Assembly (NCBI RefSeq): GCF_017114985.1
Contig: NZ_JABXKP010000049.1
Location: forward strand, 1 to 64,000
Direction of reading: 5' to 3'
From: Nostoc sp. JL33
GTDB lineage: Bacteria > Cyanobacteriota > Cyanobacteriia > Cyanobacteriales > Nostocaceae
DNA length: 64,000 nt
Made by a program: the position numbers and the translations under genes. Positions 28,892-39,400 of this stretch are shown here, one piece after another. How positions within the stretch are numbered: position 1 is the first letter of the stretch; each line of letters starts with the position of its first letter. Under the pieces are notes generated by a model. It saw nothing but the letters and a program-made list of their open reading frames with translations, did no database searches and had not been told where the DNA came from.

Positions 28892-29013
28892 GATCCCCCC
28901 TAGCCCACGCCACTTGCTCAACTTGGGGAGACCCCAAGACCGCAGTGGCTCCCCTTAAAAAGGGGGGAACCGGAATCAAAGTCCCCCAATTTATCGGGGG
29001 ATTTAGGGGGATC
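28892..29013. mobile_element. 122 bp MITE inside the pPIWI-RE operon
   Basis: Begins GATCCCCCCTAG and ends with the inverted counterpart TTAGGGGGATC, giving imperfect terminal inverted repeats of about 12-18 bp, with internal G-tract/C-tract complementarity. It has no coding capacity and fills most of the gap between the nuclease and helicase genes. The strand-folded element could act as a partial terminator or promoter within the operon. Confidence 0.7.
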
Positions 29014-29043
29014 TAAAACGTTTTGTTACCGAGAAGAGGACTT

Positions 29044-30546
29044 TTAAAACATCTTCTTTAAAAAATCAATTACAGAGGAAACCGACATAATTTCTAAAGT
29101 GGCGGGATCGCCCTTTTTATCGAGTGTTGAAATGAGGGTAGAAATGTAGCTTGGGTTGTCCTCAATTAAGCGATCGCTCACAGCAAGAATGCGGCGGCGA
29201 TAGTGAATCAGCCCGCCAATACTGCGATTGAGACGCAAAGCCAGAGTCACCGGACTTGTGTAAGACTTGGCATCAATTCCAATTGCCCGTTCGTTAATTG
29301 CCACATCGCATAAATCCGACTCTGGGTAAAGTTCAGCATTGAGCTTATTTTGTCGGGCTGTATCAAAAATGGCTAATTCGTCAATTGCTGGGCCTGTCCA
29401 GTAGGTAAGAATTCGTGGCTCGGCAATTCGTAAAATGTCTTTGGGATCTAGTTTTTCTGATACTTTTGGCGAGTTGTGGCCAATGCACTGGCGAATTGGA
29501 CACCGCCCTTGTGAAAAAAGTTTTTTGTTGGGATGCGATCGCATCAATGTTCCACAGTGGGCGCAACGGTGTGCTAGTCCATCAACTAGCCAGATATCTG
29601 GCACTAAGTCGAAGAATTTCTCAACGATCATTCCCTGTAAAGGGGTTAAGTCATTTTCAACCAAGTAGTCTAATAGTTGGCGTTCTCCGATTAAAGAGTA
29701 TCTGCCAAACAACTCCCGTAGTGCGGTGTAAGCTTTGTGTTGGCGACGACCGCCTAATCGTTCAGTTGCTTGGCATAAGTCAGTATATAACCGATGCTCA
29801 ATCACATTATCTTCTCCAAAACCCCCGCTCAGATTGGCAATCTCTGCACAGTCTGAGGTAGGTACTCGTAAATCTGGATCGATTAAGGTAACGCTAGAAA
29901 AGCGAAAGTCTGATTGGCTAAAAACCCCTAACTGCCAGCGATCGCCACCAAGAGAGTATCGAGCGTTATCCAAAACAGTATGCACGCAAGCAGCGCGATC
30001 GCTTAATCCTTCTTCAATATATAGACGACCCAATTTGCACATTGCTTGATAGAGTTCTGGTGGCAGCATACTATCGTCTTGGCGCACAATTTCTCGACCT
30101 GGAAGAACCCGGTCATATTGCCGAAGAATTCCCTGAGCAAGTAACCTCACAGCATCTTCAGCCAAATCCATCGCTGGGCGATGTCCTGTAGGTAAAGGCA
30201 AAGAAGTTGCTGAAATTGCAGGTAGCCATGTAGGATCTTGACCTTGAGCCTCTGCAATAATTTGCCTCTCTAAAGTATCTTCACCAAAGGAAGGCAAAAC
30301 TTGAGCGATCGCTGCAAGTGTCCAACCTTTCTTCAATAGGAGAGCAGTTGCCAAACCCTCCAAAATTTGTCGAAATCCAAATTCTTGCCCTTTAGGTTGT
30401 GATAAAAGTTGTTTCGCTCTCCACGACCGAACGGTACGCAGCGCAGGTGGTTCTATAGACAGTTCAAGCTGTTTAATCTGCCGTTTTAACTCCTTTGTCA
30501 GAGCCTCCGCAGTTCCCTGCCACTGACGCACGTCCTCAAAGTACAT
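29044..30546 (-). CDS. pPIWI-RE-associated restriction endonuclease-fold protein
   Basis: The 500-residue first gene of the operon. It starts with a helical domain (about 1-120), has a zinc ribbon CAHCGT...GRCPIRQC near 335-355 and ends in a PD-(D/E)xK nuclease: ELYPESDLCDVAI, then GIDAKSYTSP, giving an acidic residue plus D-x-K that fits the catalytic core. That order (helical domain, zinc-binding region, C-terminal REase) matches the nuclease partner of pPIWI-RE PIWI and helicase genes. It probably cuts invading DNA recognised by the complex. A MITE separates it from the helicase gene by 211 bp. Start ATG at 30546 is the first in frame. Confidence 0.8.
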   Translation of the reverse strand: MYFEDVRQWQGTAEALTKELKRQIKQLELSIEPPALRTVRSWRAKQLLSQPKGQEFGFRQILEGLATALLLKKGWTLAAIAQVLPSFGEDTLERQIIAEAQGQDPTWLPAISATSLPLPTGHRPAMDLAEDAVRLLAQGILRQYDRVLPGREIVRQDDSMLPPELYQAMCKLGRLYIEEGLSDRAACVHTVLDNARYSLGGDRWQLGVFSQSDFRFSSVTLIDPDLRVPTSDCAEIANLSGGFGEDNVIEHRLYTDLCQATERLGGRRQHKAYTALRELFGRYSLIGERQLLDYLVENDLTPLQGMIVEKFFDLVPDIWLVDGLAHRCAHCGTLMRSHPNKKLFSQGRCPIRQCIGHNSPKVSEKLDPKDILRIAEPRILTYWTGPAIDELAIFDTARQNKLNAELYPESDLCDVAINERAIGIDAKSYTSPVTLALRLNRSIGGLIHYRRRILAVSDRLIEDNPSYISTLISTLDKKGDPATLEIMSVSSVIDFLKKMF

Positions 30547-30692
30547 AACTGTAATCGGATATTTTTACATCAATTTACGTTTACACTAAATGATGTAATT
30601 TAGAATGTCAATACACCAACAAGACGCAAAGAAAAATTTTTGTGTCTTGGCGCGGTACTAAGGACTGGAGAACTAGGGACTAGAGAACTTGC

Positions 30693-31958
30693 TCAAAATA
30701 GAACAAAATCAAATAATTGATGCGCCATTTCTAATTTAGAACAAGGTGCGATCGCTACCTGATTTCCTTGCCTATCTAAAAATATCGCTTGATTATTATC
30801 ACTCCCAAAACCACTATCAGGTTGATCGATGGGATTAGCAACAATCATATCCAATTTTTTATTCTGTAATTTTTCTAATGCTGGCTTGATAATATCGCCA
30901 CTTTGTGCTGCAAAACCAATTAATATCTGATGCGGCTGTTTGAGTTGTGCTAATTGGGCGACTATATCCGGTACAGGTTCCAGGGGTAAAGCTTGGGGGA
31001 GCGATCGCTTGGGTAATTTCTCTGTACTATAATCTCGTGGCTTCACATCTGCCACGGCTGCTGACATGACAATTAGATCAGCGTTGGGTAAATATTCCAG
31101 CATGACGTTCTGCATTTGCTGGGCACTAATCACAGGAATTGCTTGCACTCCTAATGGTACATCCCAATTAGCTGGGCCATGTACTAGGGTAACGTTTGCT
31201 CCTCGGTGAAGTGCCGCTTGAGATAGCGCTAATCCCATTTTACCTGTGGAAGGATTACCAATAAACCTTACTGGGTCAAGAAACTCTCGCGTTCCCCCAG
31301 CACTAATTAACACTCGTTTACCGACTAAATCTCGTTTACCTTGAGTGTGTAACAGCGATTGGATGTGAGCCAAAATTTCTGGAGGTTCTGCTAATCTACC
31401 AGCACCGATGCGATCGCACGCTAATAAACCTGATGCTGTACTCATTCCATGATATCGGCTATCTGTCAATAGCTGTTGCCAATTTCGCTGCACTGATCGC
31501 TGTTCCCACATATCCGTATTCATTGCGGGTGCTAACAGCACAGGACAAGTAGAAGCTAGCACGGTATTTGTGAGTAAATTATCCGCCATCCCGTAGGCTA
31601 ACTTTGCTAATGTATTAGCTGTCAAAGGAGCAATTACGATCACATCTGCCCATTCACCCAACTCAATGTGTAACGGACGAGAATGAGTTGCTTGCCAAAA
31701 ATCATCATCTGTGTAGGCACGATGACGAGATAGGGTGGCTATTGTCAGAGGCGTGATAAATTCTTGCGCCGAACGGGTGAGGATGACTCGAACCTCTACC
31801 CCAGTTTTAAACAGCGTCGAAACCAATGCACAGATTTTGTAGGCGGCGATACCGCCACCTACACCAATTAGAACCCTGTTCAATTTGGGATTTGGGATTT
31901 GGGATTTGGGATTAAGTGCTAATGGCATAATAAGTCTCGGAGCAACCAGGTGATACAT
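30693..31958 (-). CDS. coaBC: bifunctional phosphopantothenoylcysteine decarboxylase/synthetase
   Basis: The enzyme makes and decarboxylates 4'-phosphopantothenoylcysteine in coenzyme A synthesis. The N-terminal flavoprotein (CoaC) half shows [13 protein letters not shown], the conserved PAMNTDMW and the [17 protein letters not shown] flap; the CoaB half shows [27 protein letters not shown] and [17 protein letters not shown]. Full length. The frame opens at 31958; the ATG at codon 11 (31928) may be the real start because the intervening codons and the next ten ([10 protein letters not shown]) derive from the TTTGGGATTTGGGAT simple repeat at 31884-31915. DUF2555 follows upstream, a common cyanobacterial pairing. 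Confidence 0.95.
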   Translation of the reverse strand: MYHLVAPRLIMPLALNPKSQIPNPKLNRVLIGVGGGIAAYKICALVSTLFKTGVEVRVILTRSAQEFITPLTIATLSRHRAYTDDDFWQATHSRPLHIELGEWADVIVIAPLTANTLAKLAYGMADNLLTNTVLASTCPVLLAPAMNTDMWEQRSVQRNWQQLLTDSRYHGMSTASGLLACDRIGAGRLAEPPEILAHIQSLLHTQGKRDLVGKRVLISAGGTREFLDPVRFIGNPSTGKMGLALSQAALHRGANVTLVHGPANWDVPLGVQAIPVISAQQMQNVMLEYLPNADLIVMSAAVADVKPRDYSTEKLPKRSLPQALPLEPVPDIVAQLAQLKQPHQILIGFAAQSGDIIKPALEKLQNKKLDMIVANPIDQPDSGFGSDNNQAIFLDRQGNQVAIAPCSKLEMAHQLFDFVLF

Positions 31959-32028
31959 TAACCCTGATAATCTTCGATTTTAGCCAGTTGACCCCAATCT
32001 AAAATCTAAAATCTAAAATCCAAAATTG

Positions 32029-32241
32029 TTAGGCTTCATCATAGGGTTCCAAGTCTAAGAGGTAGATATAGGGTTCAACTAACTCTGGACGCTGAAATGC
32101 GATCGCTCGCAATAGATGCCAATCATTTAAACCCTCAAAAGCATTGCTATAATTATCCAGTTCCAGACGTGTAGCTAGTTCTTCTACTTCTGCCGCAGTC
32201 ATGGCAGCAATTTCTTTTTTGGAAATGCTTAGAGTTGTCAT
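32029..32241 (-). CDS. DUF2555 family protein
   Basis: A 70-residue cyanobacterial protein starting MTTLSISKKEIAAMTAAEVEELATRLE and containing the conserved NAFEGLNDWHLLRAIAFQRPELVEPYIYLLDLEPYDEA (key residues EGLNDWHLLRA, RPELVEPY). No function is known. The ATG at 32241 is preceded by a GGGAGGGG ribosome-binding site; a longer frame to 32268 would translate that site, so it is rejected. Lies just upstream of coaBC on the same strand. Confidence 0.88.
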   Translation of the reverse strand: MTTLSISKKEIAAMTAAEVEELATRLELDNYSNAFEGLNDWHLLRAIAFQRPELVEPYIYLLDLEPYDEA

Positions 32242-32396
32242 AATGCTCGCCCCTCCCTTATGCAGCACTCGCCTTCAGCCTGGGTTAAGTTGCGCTCTTT
32301 CGCAGCCACCCAATATATATTACTCATTAGAAGTCATTAATTTCGTGAAAATTGTCAGAATTTGTACCAGAATTTATAAAAAATTCGTAATGCTGA

Positions 32397-33017
32397 CTAG
32401 GCAATTGTATTTACAACGAAATTTCGTAGCACCTCTAACGTTTGTTGATGTATTTCATGCCCCATATCAAATTCGTGGTATTCTACCGCCACCCCTAGAG
32501 ACTTGAGAGTTTCTCGTGCCTTCAAAGCAGCTTGCAGTGGTACAACTTCATCATATCTCCCGTGGGTGATTAAAGTCGGCCCAATCCCGCTTTTACCTGC
32601 TGTTATTGCGTCAGGATGTAAATACCCACTCATGACAACTAAACCTGCTAGGGGCAATTTTGAGCCGACATCTAAAGTCATTGCCCCGCCTTGAGAAAAT
32701 CCGCTTAAAATGGTGCGTGACAAAGGTACGCCAGTGGTACTTTCTAAAGATTTCAAAAAATCTATTAGCAGTTGCCGACTTTCTGCCAATCCTTGATACA
32801 TATTCTCCACCCGCAGGTCATACCATGCCCTCCCTACAGGCGAATAGGGATAAGGAAAAGGTGCATTGGGTAATACAAACTGGTAATCAGGTAAGTTGAG
32901 CAAGGGTAACAAAGATGCTACATCTTCAGCATTAGCGCCCCAACCGTGCAAAGTGACAATTAAGCCTGCGGGGGGTTGAGAAGTTGCTGTGGGAACGGTG
33001 ATAACTTGTAAAGGCAG
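32397..33017 (-). CDS. alpha/beta hydrolase (carboxylesterase/phospholipase type)
   Basis: Catalytic residues are visible: nucleophile in GFSQGGAM, the aspartate in HGRYDEVVP and the histidine in DMGHE; the oxyanion motif is LHGWGANAED. It is an esterase of the YpfH/Abhydrolase_2 group acting on short acyl or thioester substrates. The first ATG-like start inside the frame (TTG at 32951) would remove the strand PLQVITVPTATSQPPAGLIVTL that precedes the oxyanion loop, so the true start must lie upstream. The only candidate is CTG at 33017, seven bases after AGGAG; no ATG or GTG exists before the upstream stop. This gives 206 residues. Confidence 0.82.
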   Translation of the reverse strand: MPLQVITVPTATSQPPAGLIVTLHGWGANAEDVASLLPLLNLPDYQFVLPNAPFPYPYSPVGRAWYDLRVENMYQGLAESRQLLIDFLKSLESTTGVPLSRTILSGFSQGGAMTLDVGSKLPLAGLVVMSGYLHPDAITAGKSGIGPTLITHGRYDEVVPLQAALKARETLKSLGVAVEYHEFDMGHEIHQQTLEVLRNFVVNTIA

Positions 33018-33142
33018 AGGTTTACTCCTAAAATTCTACTTTAATTGCATTGAAAAATCGGATGCGAGTTGCTATTTTAGATACCTCGCAATCCGACCAT
33101 TTCCGATTTTCTCTGCTTAGAGTGATAGAGGGCTAATCACGA

Positions 33143-35839
33143 TTAAACAACCACAAAATTGTTTTTGGTTAGTGACAACCCACTCGAAAGTTGTGCAAAT
33201 TGTACCTGAGTAAAAGCACTTGCACTGCCATCTTGGTCAAAGAACAATGCACCTGTAACATTATTGTAAATAAATCGCTGAGTGCTAGTGGTTGCAGATG
33301 CTCCAATTATAAACTGACTTGTCTTAAGTGAACCTGGTGATAATCCCCCACCAAAACCAGCAACCGATACCCGAATCAGTTCATTAGTCGCGTTGAAGTC
33401 ATACACTCTATCAATGCCTTCCTTGAAACTATTGAAAGCAAAGGTATCAGTACCAGATTCTCCATAGAGGGTATCATTACCTTTGCCACCTGTGAGGATA
33501 TCATTGCCAAAATCACCCTTGAGGGTATCATTCCCATTGCTCCCCAGAATATTGTCATCGTACTGTGTACCAATGATATCTAATCGTTCGATATTCTTGT
33601 AGCTAACCCCCTTTGTGCCAGCAGTAATTGATCCTTGGTTAGTGGTCGCATTGAAAATCGAAGTGATTCCCTTCCCCTCGCTATCACCGCTATCATGAAC
33701 GATTAACAAATCGTCACCTTTGCCCCCATCTATTGTGTCATTGCCACGAATAACCTCAACGCTCTCATCTCCAAAGTGCCCGACATAGAAAGTATAGTTT
33801 CCTATTATCGTATCGTTGCCATTGCTCCCCACAATATTGTCATCGGACTCTGTACCTGTGATTTCTAATCGTTCGATATTCTTGTAGCTAACCCGATTGC
33901 TGCCTGCCGTAATTAAGCCAGTATTAGTGGTAGCATCGAAACTTGAAGTGATTCCCTCGCTACTATTGCTGGCATAGGACAACAAATCGTCACCTTTGCC
34001 CCCATCTATGGTATCATTACCACCATATCCACCAAAAAGCGTATCATTGCCATTGTTCCCCACGATATTGTCATCGTACTGTGTATCTCTGATATATAAT
34101 CGCTCGATATTCTTGTAGCTAACTACTCTCGTGCCCGCCGTAATTAAGCCAGTATTAGTGGTAGCATCAAAACTTGAAGTGATTCCTGCGCTAGGGGAGT
34201 TATAGCTATAGGACAACAAATCGTCACCTTTGCCCCCATCTATCGTATCATTGCCACTGCCGCCCGGATCGAGCGTATCATTGCCATTGTTCCCCACGAT
34301 ATTGTCATCGGACTGTGTACCTGTGATATATAATCGCTCTATATTCTTATAGCTAAGGCGATCGCTGCCTGCCGTAATTGAGCCAGTATTAGTAGTAGGA
34401 TTGAAAGTCGAAGTAATTTTCCCGCTACTAATCCGCTGATCGATGATCAACAAATCGTCACCTTTGCCCCCATCTATCGTATCATTGCCACTAGCCAATC
34501 CCCCAAGCGTATCATTGCCGTTGCTCCCCACAATCAAGTCATTGGAGGATGTACCTGTGATCTCTAATCGTTCGATATTTTTGTAGGTAACCCGCTTCGT
34601 GCCTAGCGTAATTGAGCCAATGTTAGTAGTAGGATTAAAAGTCGAAGTGATTCCCCCGGTAACATAGTAGGGAATGTGAGTGGTGTCATAGGAGAACAAA
34701 TCGTCACCTTTTCCTCCATCTATCGTATCTTTGTCACTGTCGTCATGGGAGAAGGTATCATTGCCGTCACCACCATTCAGCAGGTTATTGCCTTTTGAAA
34801 AGTTAACAATTAAGTAATCCTCACCAGCGCCACCGTTGAGGGTGTTGTTACCAAAGGAGGAATAGTTGCGGATTTCGTCGCCTGAGGCAGAGAGAGTATC
34901 GTTGCCATCGTCTCCAGAGAGCTGCTGATTGCCTCCTAAAGAATCAAAATTTGAAGAACCAACAATCAAGCGATCGTCACCAGTACCACCAAGAAGGGTG
35001 TCATTTTCTCTACCACCAAAAAGGGTGTCATTGCCGGCATCACCCGACAACAGATCCCTACCAATACCACCGTAGAGGGAGTCATTCCCTTCACTACCGT
35101 AGAGAGTATCATTCCCTTCACCACCGTTAAGACTATCATTCCCTTGACCACCAATGAGAGTATCATTGCCCGTACCACCGCGCAGCAGGTCGTTACCACT
35201 CTTGCCATCGATTTTGTCATTACCCCCTTGACCATTCACCACATCATCTGAGTTGTCTAAACCTATAATGTTGTTGTCAAGGTCATTGAGGAAGGTAACA
35301 GTGTTCTTGTTGAACAGGTTAGTTTGAATGGAGTTGGCATTAAACACATCAAAACTGTGGGTGATGCTGGTTTGTCCATAAAACAGGATATTGCCAATAG
35401 CAGGTCGTGAAGAAGTTGCTGGCAGATTATTCAGGTTTTCTAATTTGAAGTTTTGAAGGATGACTTTTGCAGGGCCCACATTTTCATAAATGGTTTCCGG
35501 TTCAAAGGTTATTTCCAGATTGCTGCCGTTCTGAGTAAACAGCAGATTTTTGGCAGTCAAAGAATAGTCTTGGAATTGGATGGTATCTACTTCGGCGATG
35601 ACTGCTGCTGAGGGAGTTACGCTTTTACCTACGCCACCGAAATCAGTAATAGTATCGATGTTGCTACTAGAGTAGTAATAGTTTAAGCTGTAGACAAATT
35701 TATCTTTGCCACCGCCACCAGTCAGAGTATCGTTGTCCTCATTGAAAGCTGAGATAGGAGTATCGTTACCATTAATCGTATCGGCGCTGTTAGTGCCCAA
35801 TAGGATATCACTCGCGCTGGTTCCAATGATATTTGCCAT
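33143..35839 (-). CDS. RTX-type calcium-binding repeat protein
   Basis: The 898-residue protein has many nonapeptide repeats GGxGxDxLx (for example [17 protein letters not shown]), which bind calcium as a parallel beta roll; such proteins are exported by type I secretion through a C-terminal signal and lack an N-terminal signal peptide, as here. Between about residues 370 and 780 there are at least five imperfect tandem units of about 75-80 residues, each with GGKGDDLL, a [10 protein letters not shown] segment and [13 protein letters not shown]. The C-terminus ends in a hydrophobic/valine-rich strand. No catalytic domain is seen; a surface or adhesion role is likely. No secretion genes adjoin it. 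Confidence 0.88.
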   Translation of the reverse strand: MANIIGTSASDILLGTNSADTINGNDTPISAFNEDNDTLTGGGGKDKFVYSLNYYYSSSNIDTITDFGGVGKSVTPSAAVIAEVDTIQFQDYSLTAKNLLFTQNGSNLEITFEPETIYENVGPAKVILQNFKLENLNNLPATSSRPAIGNILFYGQTSITHSFDVFNANSIQTNLFNKNTVTFLNDLDNNIIGLDNSDDVVNGQGGNDKIDGKSGNDLLRGGTGNDTLIGGQGNDSLNGGEGNDTLYGSEGNDSLYGGIGRDLLSGDAGNDTLFGGRENDTLLGGTGDDRLIVGSSNFDSLGGNQQLSGDDGNDTLSASGDEIRNYSSFGNNTLNGGAGEDYLIVNFSKGNNLLNGGDGNDTFSHDDSDKDTIDGGKGDDLFSYDTTHIPYYVTGGITSTFNPTTNIGSITLGTKRVTYKNIERLEITGTSSNDLIVGSNGNDTLGGLASGNDTIDGGKGDDLLIIDQRISSGKITSTFNPTTNTGSITAGSDRLSYKNIERLYITGTQSDDNIVGNNGNDTLDPGGSGNDTIDGGKGDDLLSYSYNSPSAGITSSFDATTNTGLITAGTRVVSYKNIERLYIRDTQYDDNIVGNNGNDTLFGGYGGNDTIDGGKGDDLLSYASNSSEGITSSFDATTNTGLITAGSNRVSYKNIERLEITGTESDDNIVGSNGNDTIIGNYTFYVGHFGDESVEVIRGNDTIDGGKGDDLLIVHDSGDSEGKGITSIFNATTNQGSITAGTKGVSYKNIERLDIIGTQYDDNILGSNGNDTLKGDFGNDILTGGKGNDTLYGESGTDTFAFNSFKEGIDRVYDFNATNELIRVSVAGFGGGLSPGSLKTSQFIIGASATTSTQRFIYNNVTGALFFDQDGSASAFTQVQFAQLSSGLSLTKNNFVVV

Positions 35840-36311
35840 AACTTTTTCGTACCTGAATCGATTTTTTGAGTAAATTAAGTTCTCAAGTTGCAGCTAGTGC
35901 TGTTTGAGCAGACAAAAATTCGCCGAATGTTGACGTTTCGGCATACTTTCATGTCACCCTAGAGGGTTAAAATGGGGTAAGTAATAACTATAGGGATGCG
36001 ATCGCACATCCGCCAGAGCAGTTATATCATGGTTTTACAAAAGCTCGATAAAAGCTTGAATGCTGTGATTGGAGTGACCAACAGTGAATAGTTGCATAAC
36101 AGAATACCAATTGCCGATCTAATTATCAATAACATAGTTTTTCCCATCTTTTCCAATTCAAACACCCCCAAGTATCATCTCCACAATATTTTCTCTTCCA
36201 TCGGCTGTTATCCTTGCTTGCCCAAACTGTTCAATGTCAAAGGAGTTACGGAGAACTTCTCCAGATGCTTTTGTCTCCATGCCACTACCGGATCTCAGAA
36301 TGATTTCTAAA
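35840..36311. other. region between RTX gene and left purH repeat
   Basis: On the minus strand, 36164-36306 reads as an open segment ending in TGA, with the protein-like string EIILRSGSGMETKASGEVL followed by RNSFDIEQFGQARITADG; it lacks a start and looks like the end of a broken gene. The plus-strand frame at 36092-36310 covers the same bases and is less protein-like. No other feature was seen. Confidence 0.35.
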
Positions 36312-36470
36312 GGTCTTGAAGTGAACCAAGGCTTATGTAAAACTTGAGATCCTTCGCTTCTAGCCTACTTTTAAGGAATTGATCAATGGCGCGTCTAGCC
36401 CTGCTGAGTGTATCTAACAAAACTGGTATAATTGACCTAGCCCGTAGCTTGGTTGAAGAATTCGACTTTG
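36312..36470 (+). repeat. left 159 bp direct repeat: purH leader and 5' end
   Basis: 159 bp identical to 44840-44998 except for three substitutions. It contains 74 bases of purH leader and the first 85 coding bases. It marks the left boundary of the 8.5 kb island. Confidence 0.95.
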
Positions 36471-36487
36471 CGCTAAGTAATTCCTAA
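36386..36487 (+). pseudogene. purH: truncated purH 5' fragment
   Basis: From the ATG at 36386 the frame gives the normal PurH start MARLALLSVSNKTGIIDLAR, continues to EEFDF, then leaves the purH sequence at the repeat edge (36470) and ends five codons later (ALSNS, TAA at 36485-36487). It retains the same upstream leader as the real gene, so it may still be transcribed into the 3' end of the convergent helicase gene. It is a by-product of island insertion or duplication. Confidence 0.92.
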
Positions 36488-39400
36488 GCGTACATTAATG
36501 TTATCTGCTTCATCTTCAAGCAGGATGGTGTTCAGAAGATTCAATTCACTGGATGCCATAAAGTAGCGATCGCTAAAAACTGTTTCTAATTGTGTAAAAA
36601 TCCGTCTACCTGCCACAGCTATCCAAGGAAATGTGCGATAGTGAGGTACTACAGGTATGATTAACCCTTGAGGAGTTAGAGAACGTCCTAGCGCACTTCT
36701 CCAAGCTTGCGGATCTTCTAATACCTGTTGGCGAGTATCATCTTCTGATTGTTCATTCCAGAAATGGGGATAGTCTAGAGGTAAGCCAATAACTATGTTT
36801 TTAGTTTTTAATGTTTGACGCGTGGAAGATTCAATAACAAATCCCTCTTGTTCTCGACTCAATAGTTTATACAGTTCGTTGGCAGGACGTTTGAGTTTTG
36901 AGGGAAATTTGAACTTCTTGCTTTCGGCAATTTCTTTTAGCGATCCTAAAAGACGAGTGCTATTTTGTTTAACATCAGCTTTCCATGCTTCAAAGCTAAA
37001 TATTTCTTCAGTTTGGCGATCGCTCCAATCTTCGATCCAGAAAGGGCCGATACAAGTTAGATTATCCGGTATCTTTAGCTCGTCATTATCTAAAGATGGT
37101 AATAATCGACTCGAAATCCTAGAAACAGTTTTGACCAAAGCTTGTAAAGTTTGATAATTTGCATAGGATTTGGCATTTTTTTCTAATGATTGACCTCTCA
37201 AGTCAAAATGTTTAAAGATGTTTGCAGTTAACTGCTCGGCTTTTTTCACAATTGCTTTGGCTTCTTGAGGATGACTATCGCTGATGAAAATTTTGGCTTC
37301 ACGCAAGAAATCTAAGACATCATCAGACATTAAACGCAGCAATTCCTCATCGCCGACAGAGCCAACGGGGACAAATGCAATTCGGTTTTTATTAAGTCCT
37401 GCATCACCTTTGATGCGGGTGTGAATTGTAGAGCGCAACATTACCAGCAAAGTCAATAAATCGCTGGACTGACGCAGCCATAGTCTTTTGGGGTCAATAT
37501 CTTCTCTTTCAATGATGAAATCATTGATTAGCATAACTAAGCGTCTTGCTTTGTTATCTCCAGAAACTTCCATTCCGGTTTCTGGATCTGTATACATTCC
37601 TCTACCCCGGTAAATTAATTGCGCGACTTCCATTAAAGCAGCTTCAATATTAAATCGGGGAATTGCAGCTATAATCCAATCTGTTTTCGGGAAAGAAACA
37701 CCTCTTGCGCCTGAAGAAGTCATGAGAAAAACTCGGACTTCATCTCGTCGTGGCGGCTTGACTAATTTCAATCGCCGATCGGGTGATACACTTTGATCCA
37801 AAACCTCCACCTGTTCTCTGTTTACCAGAGCTTCTTTACCAGTGGTTAATTTTTCCTGCAACTGACGTAGAAAAGCTTTATCCTGAGCAAAGAAAATTAA
37901 CTGTTCTGCTCCCTGTTGTAACCCAGCCTTGATTTCTAAGTAGGCATTTGTTAGCGATTCCTCTTCTGATTTTTCTCGAATTGCTTGTCTAATTGTCTGC
38001 TCTGTGCCGTCACTGTTTTGACCTGGTTTAATGGGTGACAGCCTAATACTGTAGTCAATACTGAGTTTACTGGCGGGATAGCTATTTGTCATGACGTGTA
38101 GCGTTGGGTGTTTTTTGGGGCCAATTTTTGTACAAGTCCCTGTTACCCGAAACGCTGCTTCACCTCGACTTTGACTTATTAGAATTTTATCAGGAGCGCG
38201 ATTGCCTGAGTTCAAAAAGCTATCCAACACAACTTCATTGCTGAGTGAGGCATCAGCCAGAATCAGGACAATTTTAAACGGAGATTGATTTGTATCAAAC
38301 GGTTTAATAAATTGCTGTTCCAACCATTCTGCTAACTTACGGACAAAGGGCGCACCTGCACCATCACCAGCGAGTTCATCTACCATGACAACTATAGTGG
38401 GAATCCGCGCTGCAAATGCTGAACGTTCCTTTTTTCCCGGCTTAGTATCAGCTTTTTTTGCAAACAAATTATTGAAGGCATTAACTGTGGTTGATTGATC
38501 GTTAAGCGTCCGGTAACCTTGGATAGCAGCAGTCATCACCAGTTGATTAACCTTGGGATTGGCTTCGAGCAATTTTCGGGCTGACTTTGCTATGGTACCC
38601 AATACACCAGGACTGTAAAGAGATTCTACGCTGTAATCCCTTTCGTTAAGACGGCGTTTAAATCGAGTCGAGCCGACTATATTGCAATCAATGTCATGTT
38701 CTTGTTCTGGATTGAGAAAGAAGATATTGCTATCAGGAAGTGTGAGTTTTTCAATACCATCGACAACAACGGCACTGTCGATACAGCGAGATGGAAAATT
38801 GTTTTCCTGAACCTGTTTTGTATACCATTCGGGAGCTGCAACAATCAAATTTTTATTGCTGGTGATGGTTAATATCCCAGTGGGACGATTGTTGTCTCTA
38901 GCAAGTTTGTCGGTGACATCTCGATTAATGACAACTCGCGGACTGAGATACAAAAATAAGAAACCTTGAGTCTGCTGCTTGAGAAATTTCATCACAGCAG
39001 TTGTTTTACCAATACCTGGATTCCCTTCCAAAGCTAGTACGTTAATTTTACCGACTTGAGCAGCACTTATACCAGCAAATACTGCTGCCTCGTGTACTTG
39101 TCGCAGAGGAATTGTTGCCTTATCGGGATTCATTTCATTGACACAATCGGCAATTCGTGCAACAGGGTTGCCTCCAAAGAACTCAAGTAATGCGTCGTTG
39201 TCTTCAATAGATGCGATCGCCTCAGCCTTGCTAATTTCACCCATTGGGTTGTAGAAGTCCGTCACATTCTCCTGAAAGAGAAAGTGAGAGTATTGACCTA
39301 GAGTTGGGTTTTCAGCTAGATGTTGTGCTTGTTCTTTAAAAGCAGACGGTAGCGATCGCACTAACTTTCTGAACACCAAACGAATTTCTGCATCTAGATC

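Noticed and set aside
36092-36310. 72-codon plus-strand frame
   Set aside because: Covers the same bases as a more protein-like minus-strand fragment and lacks a ribosome-binding site.
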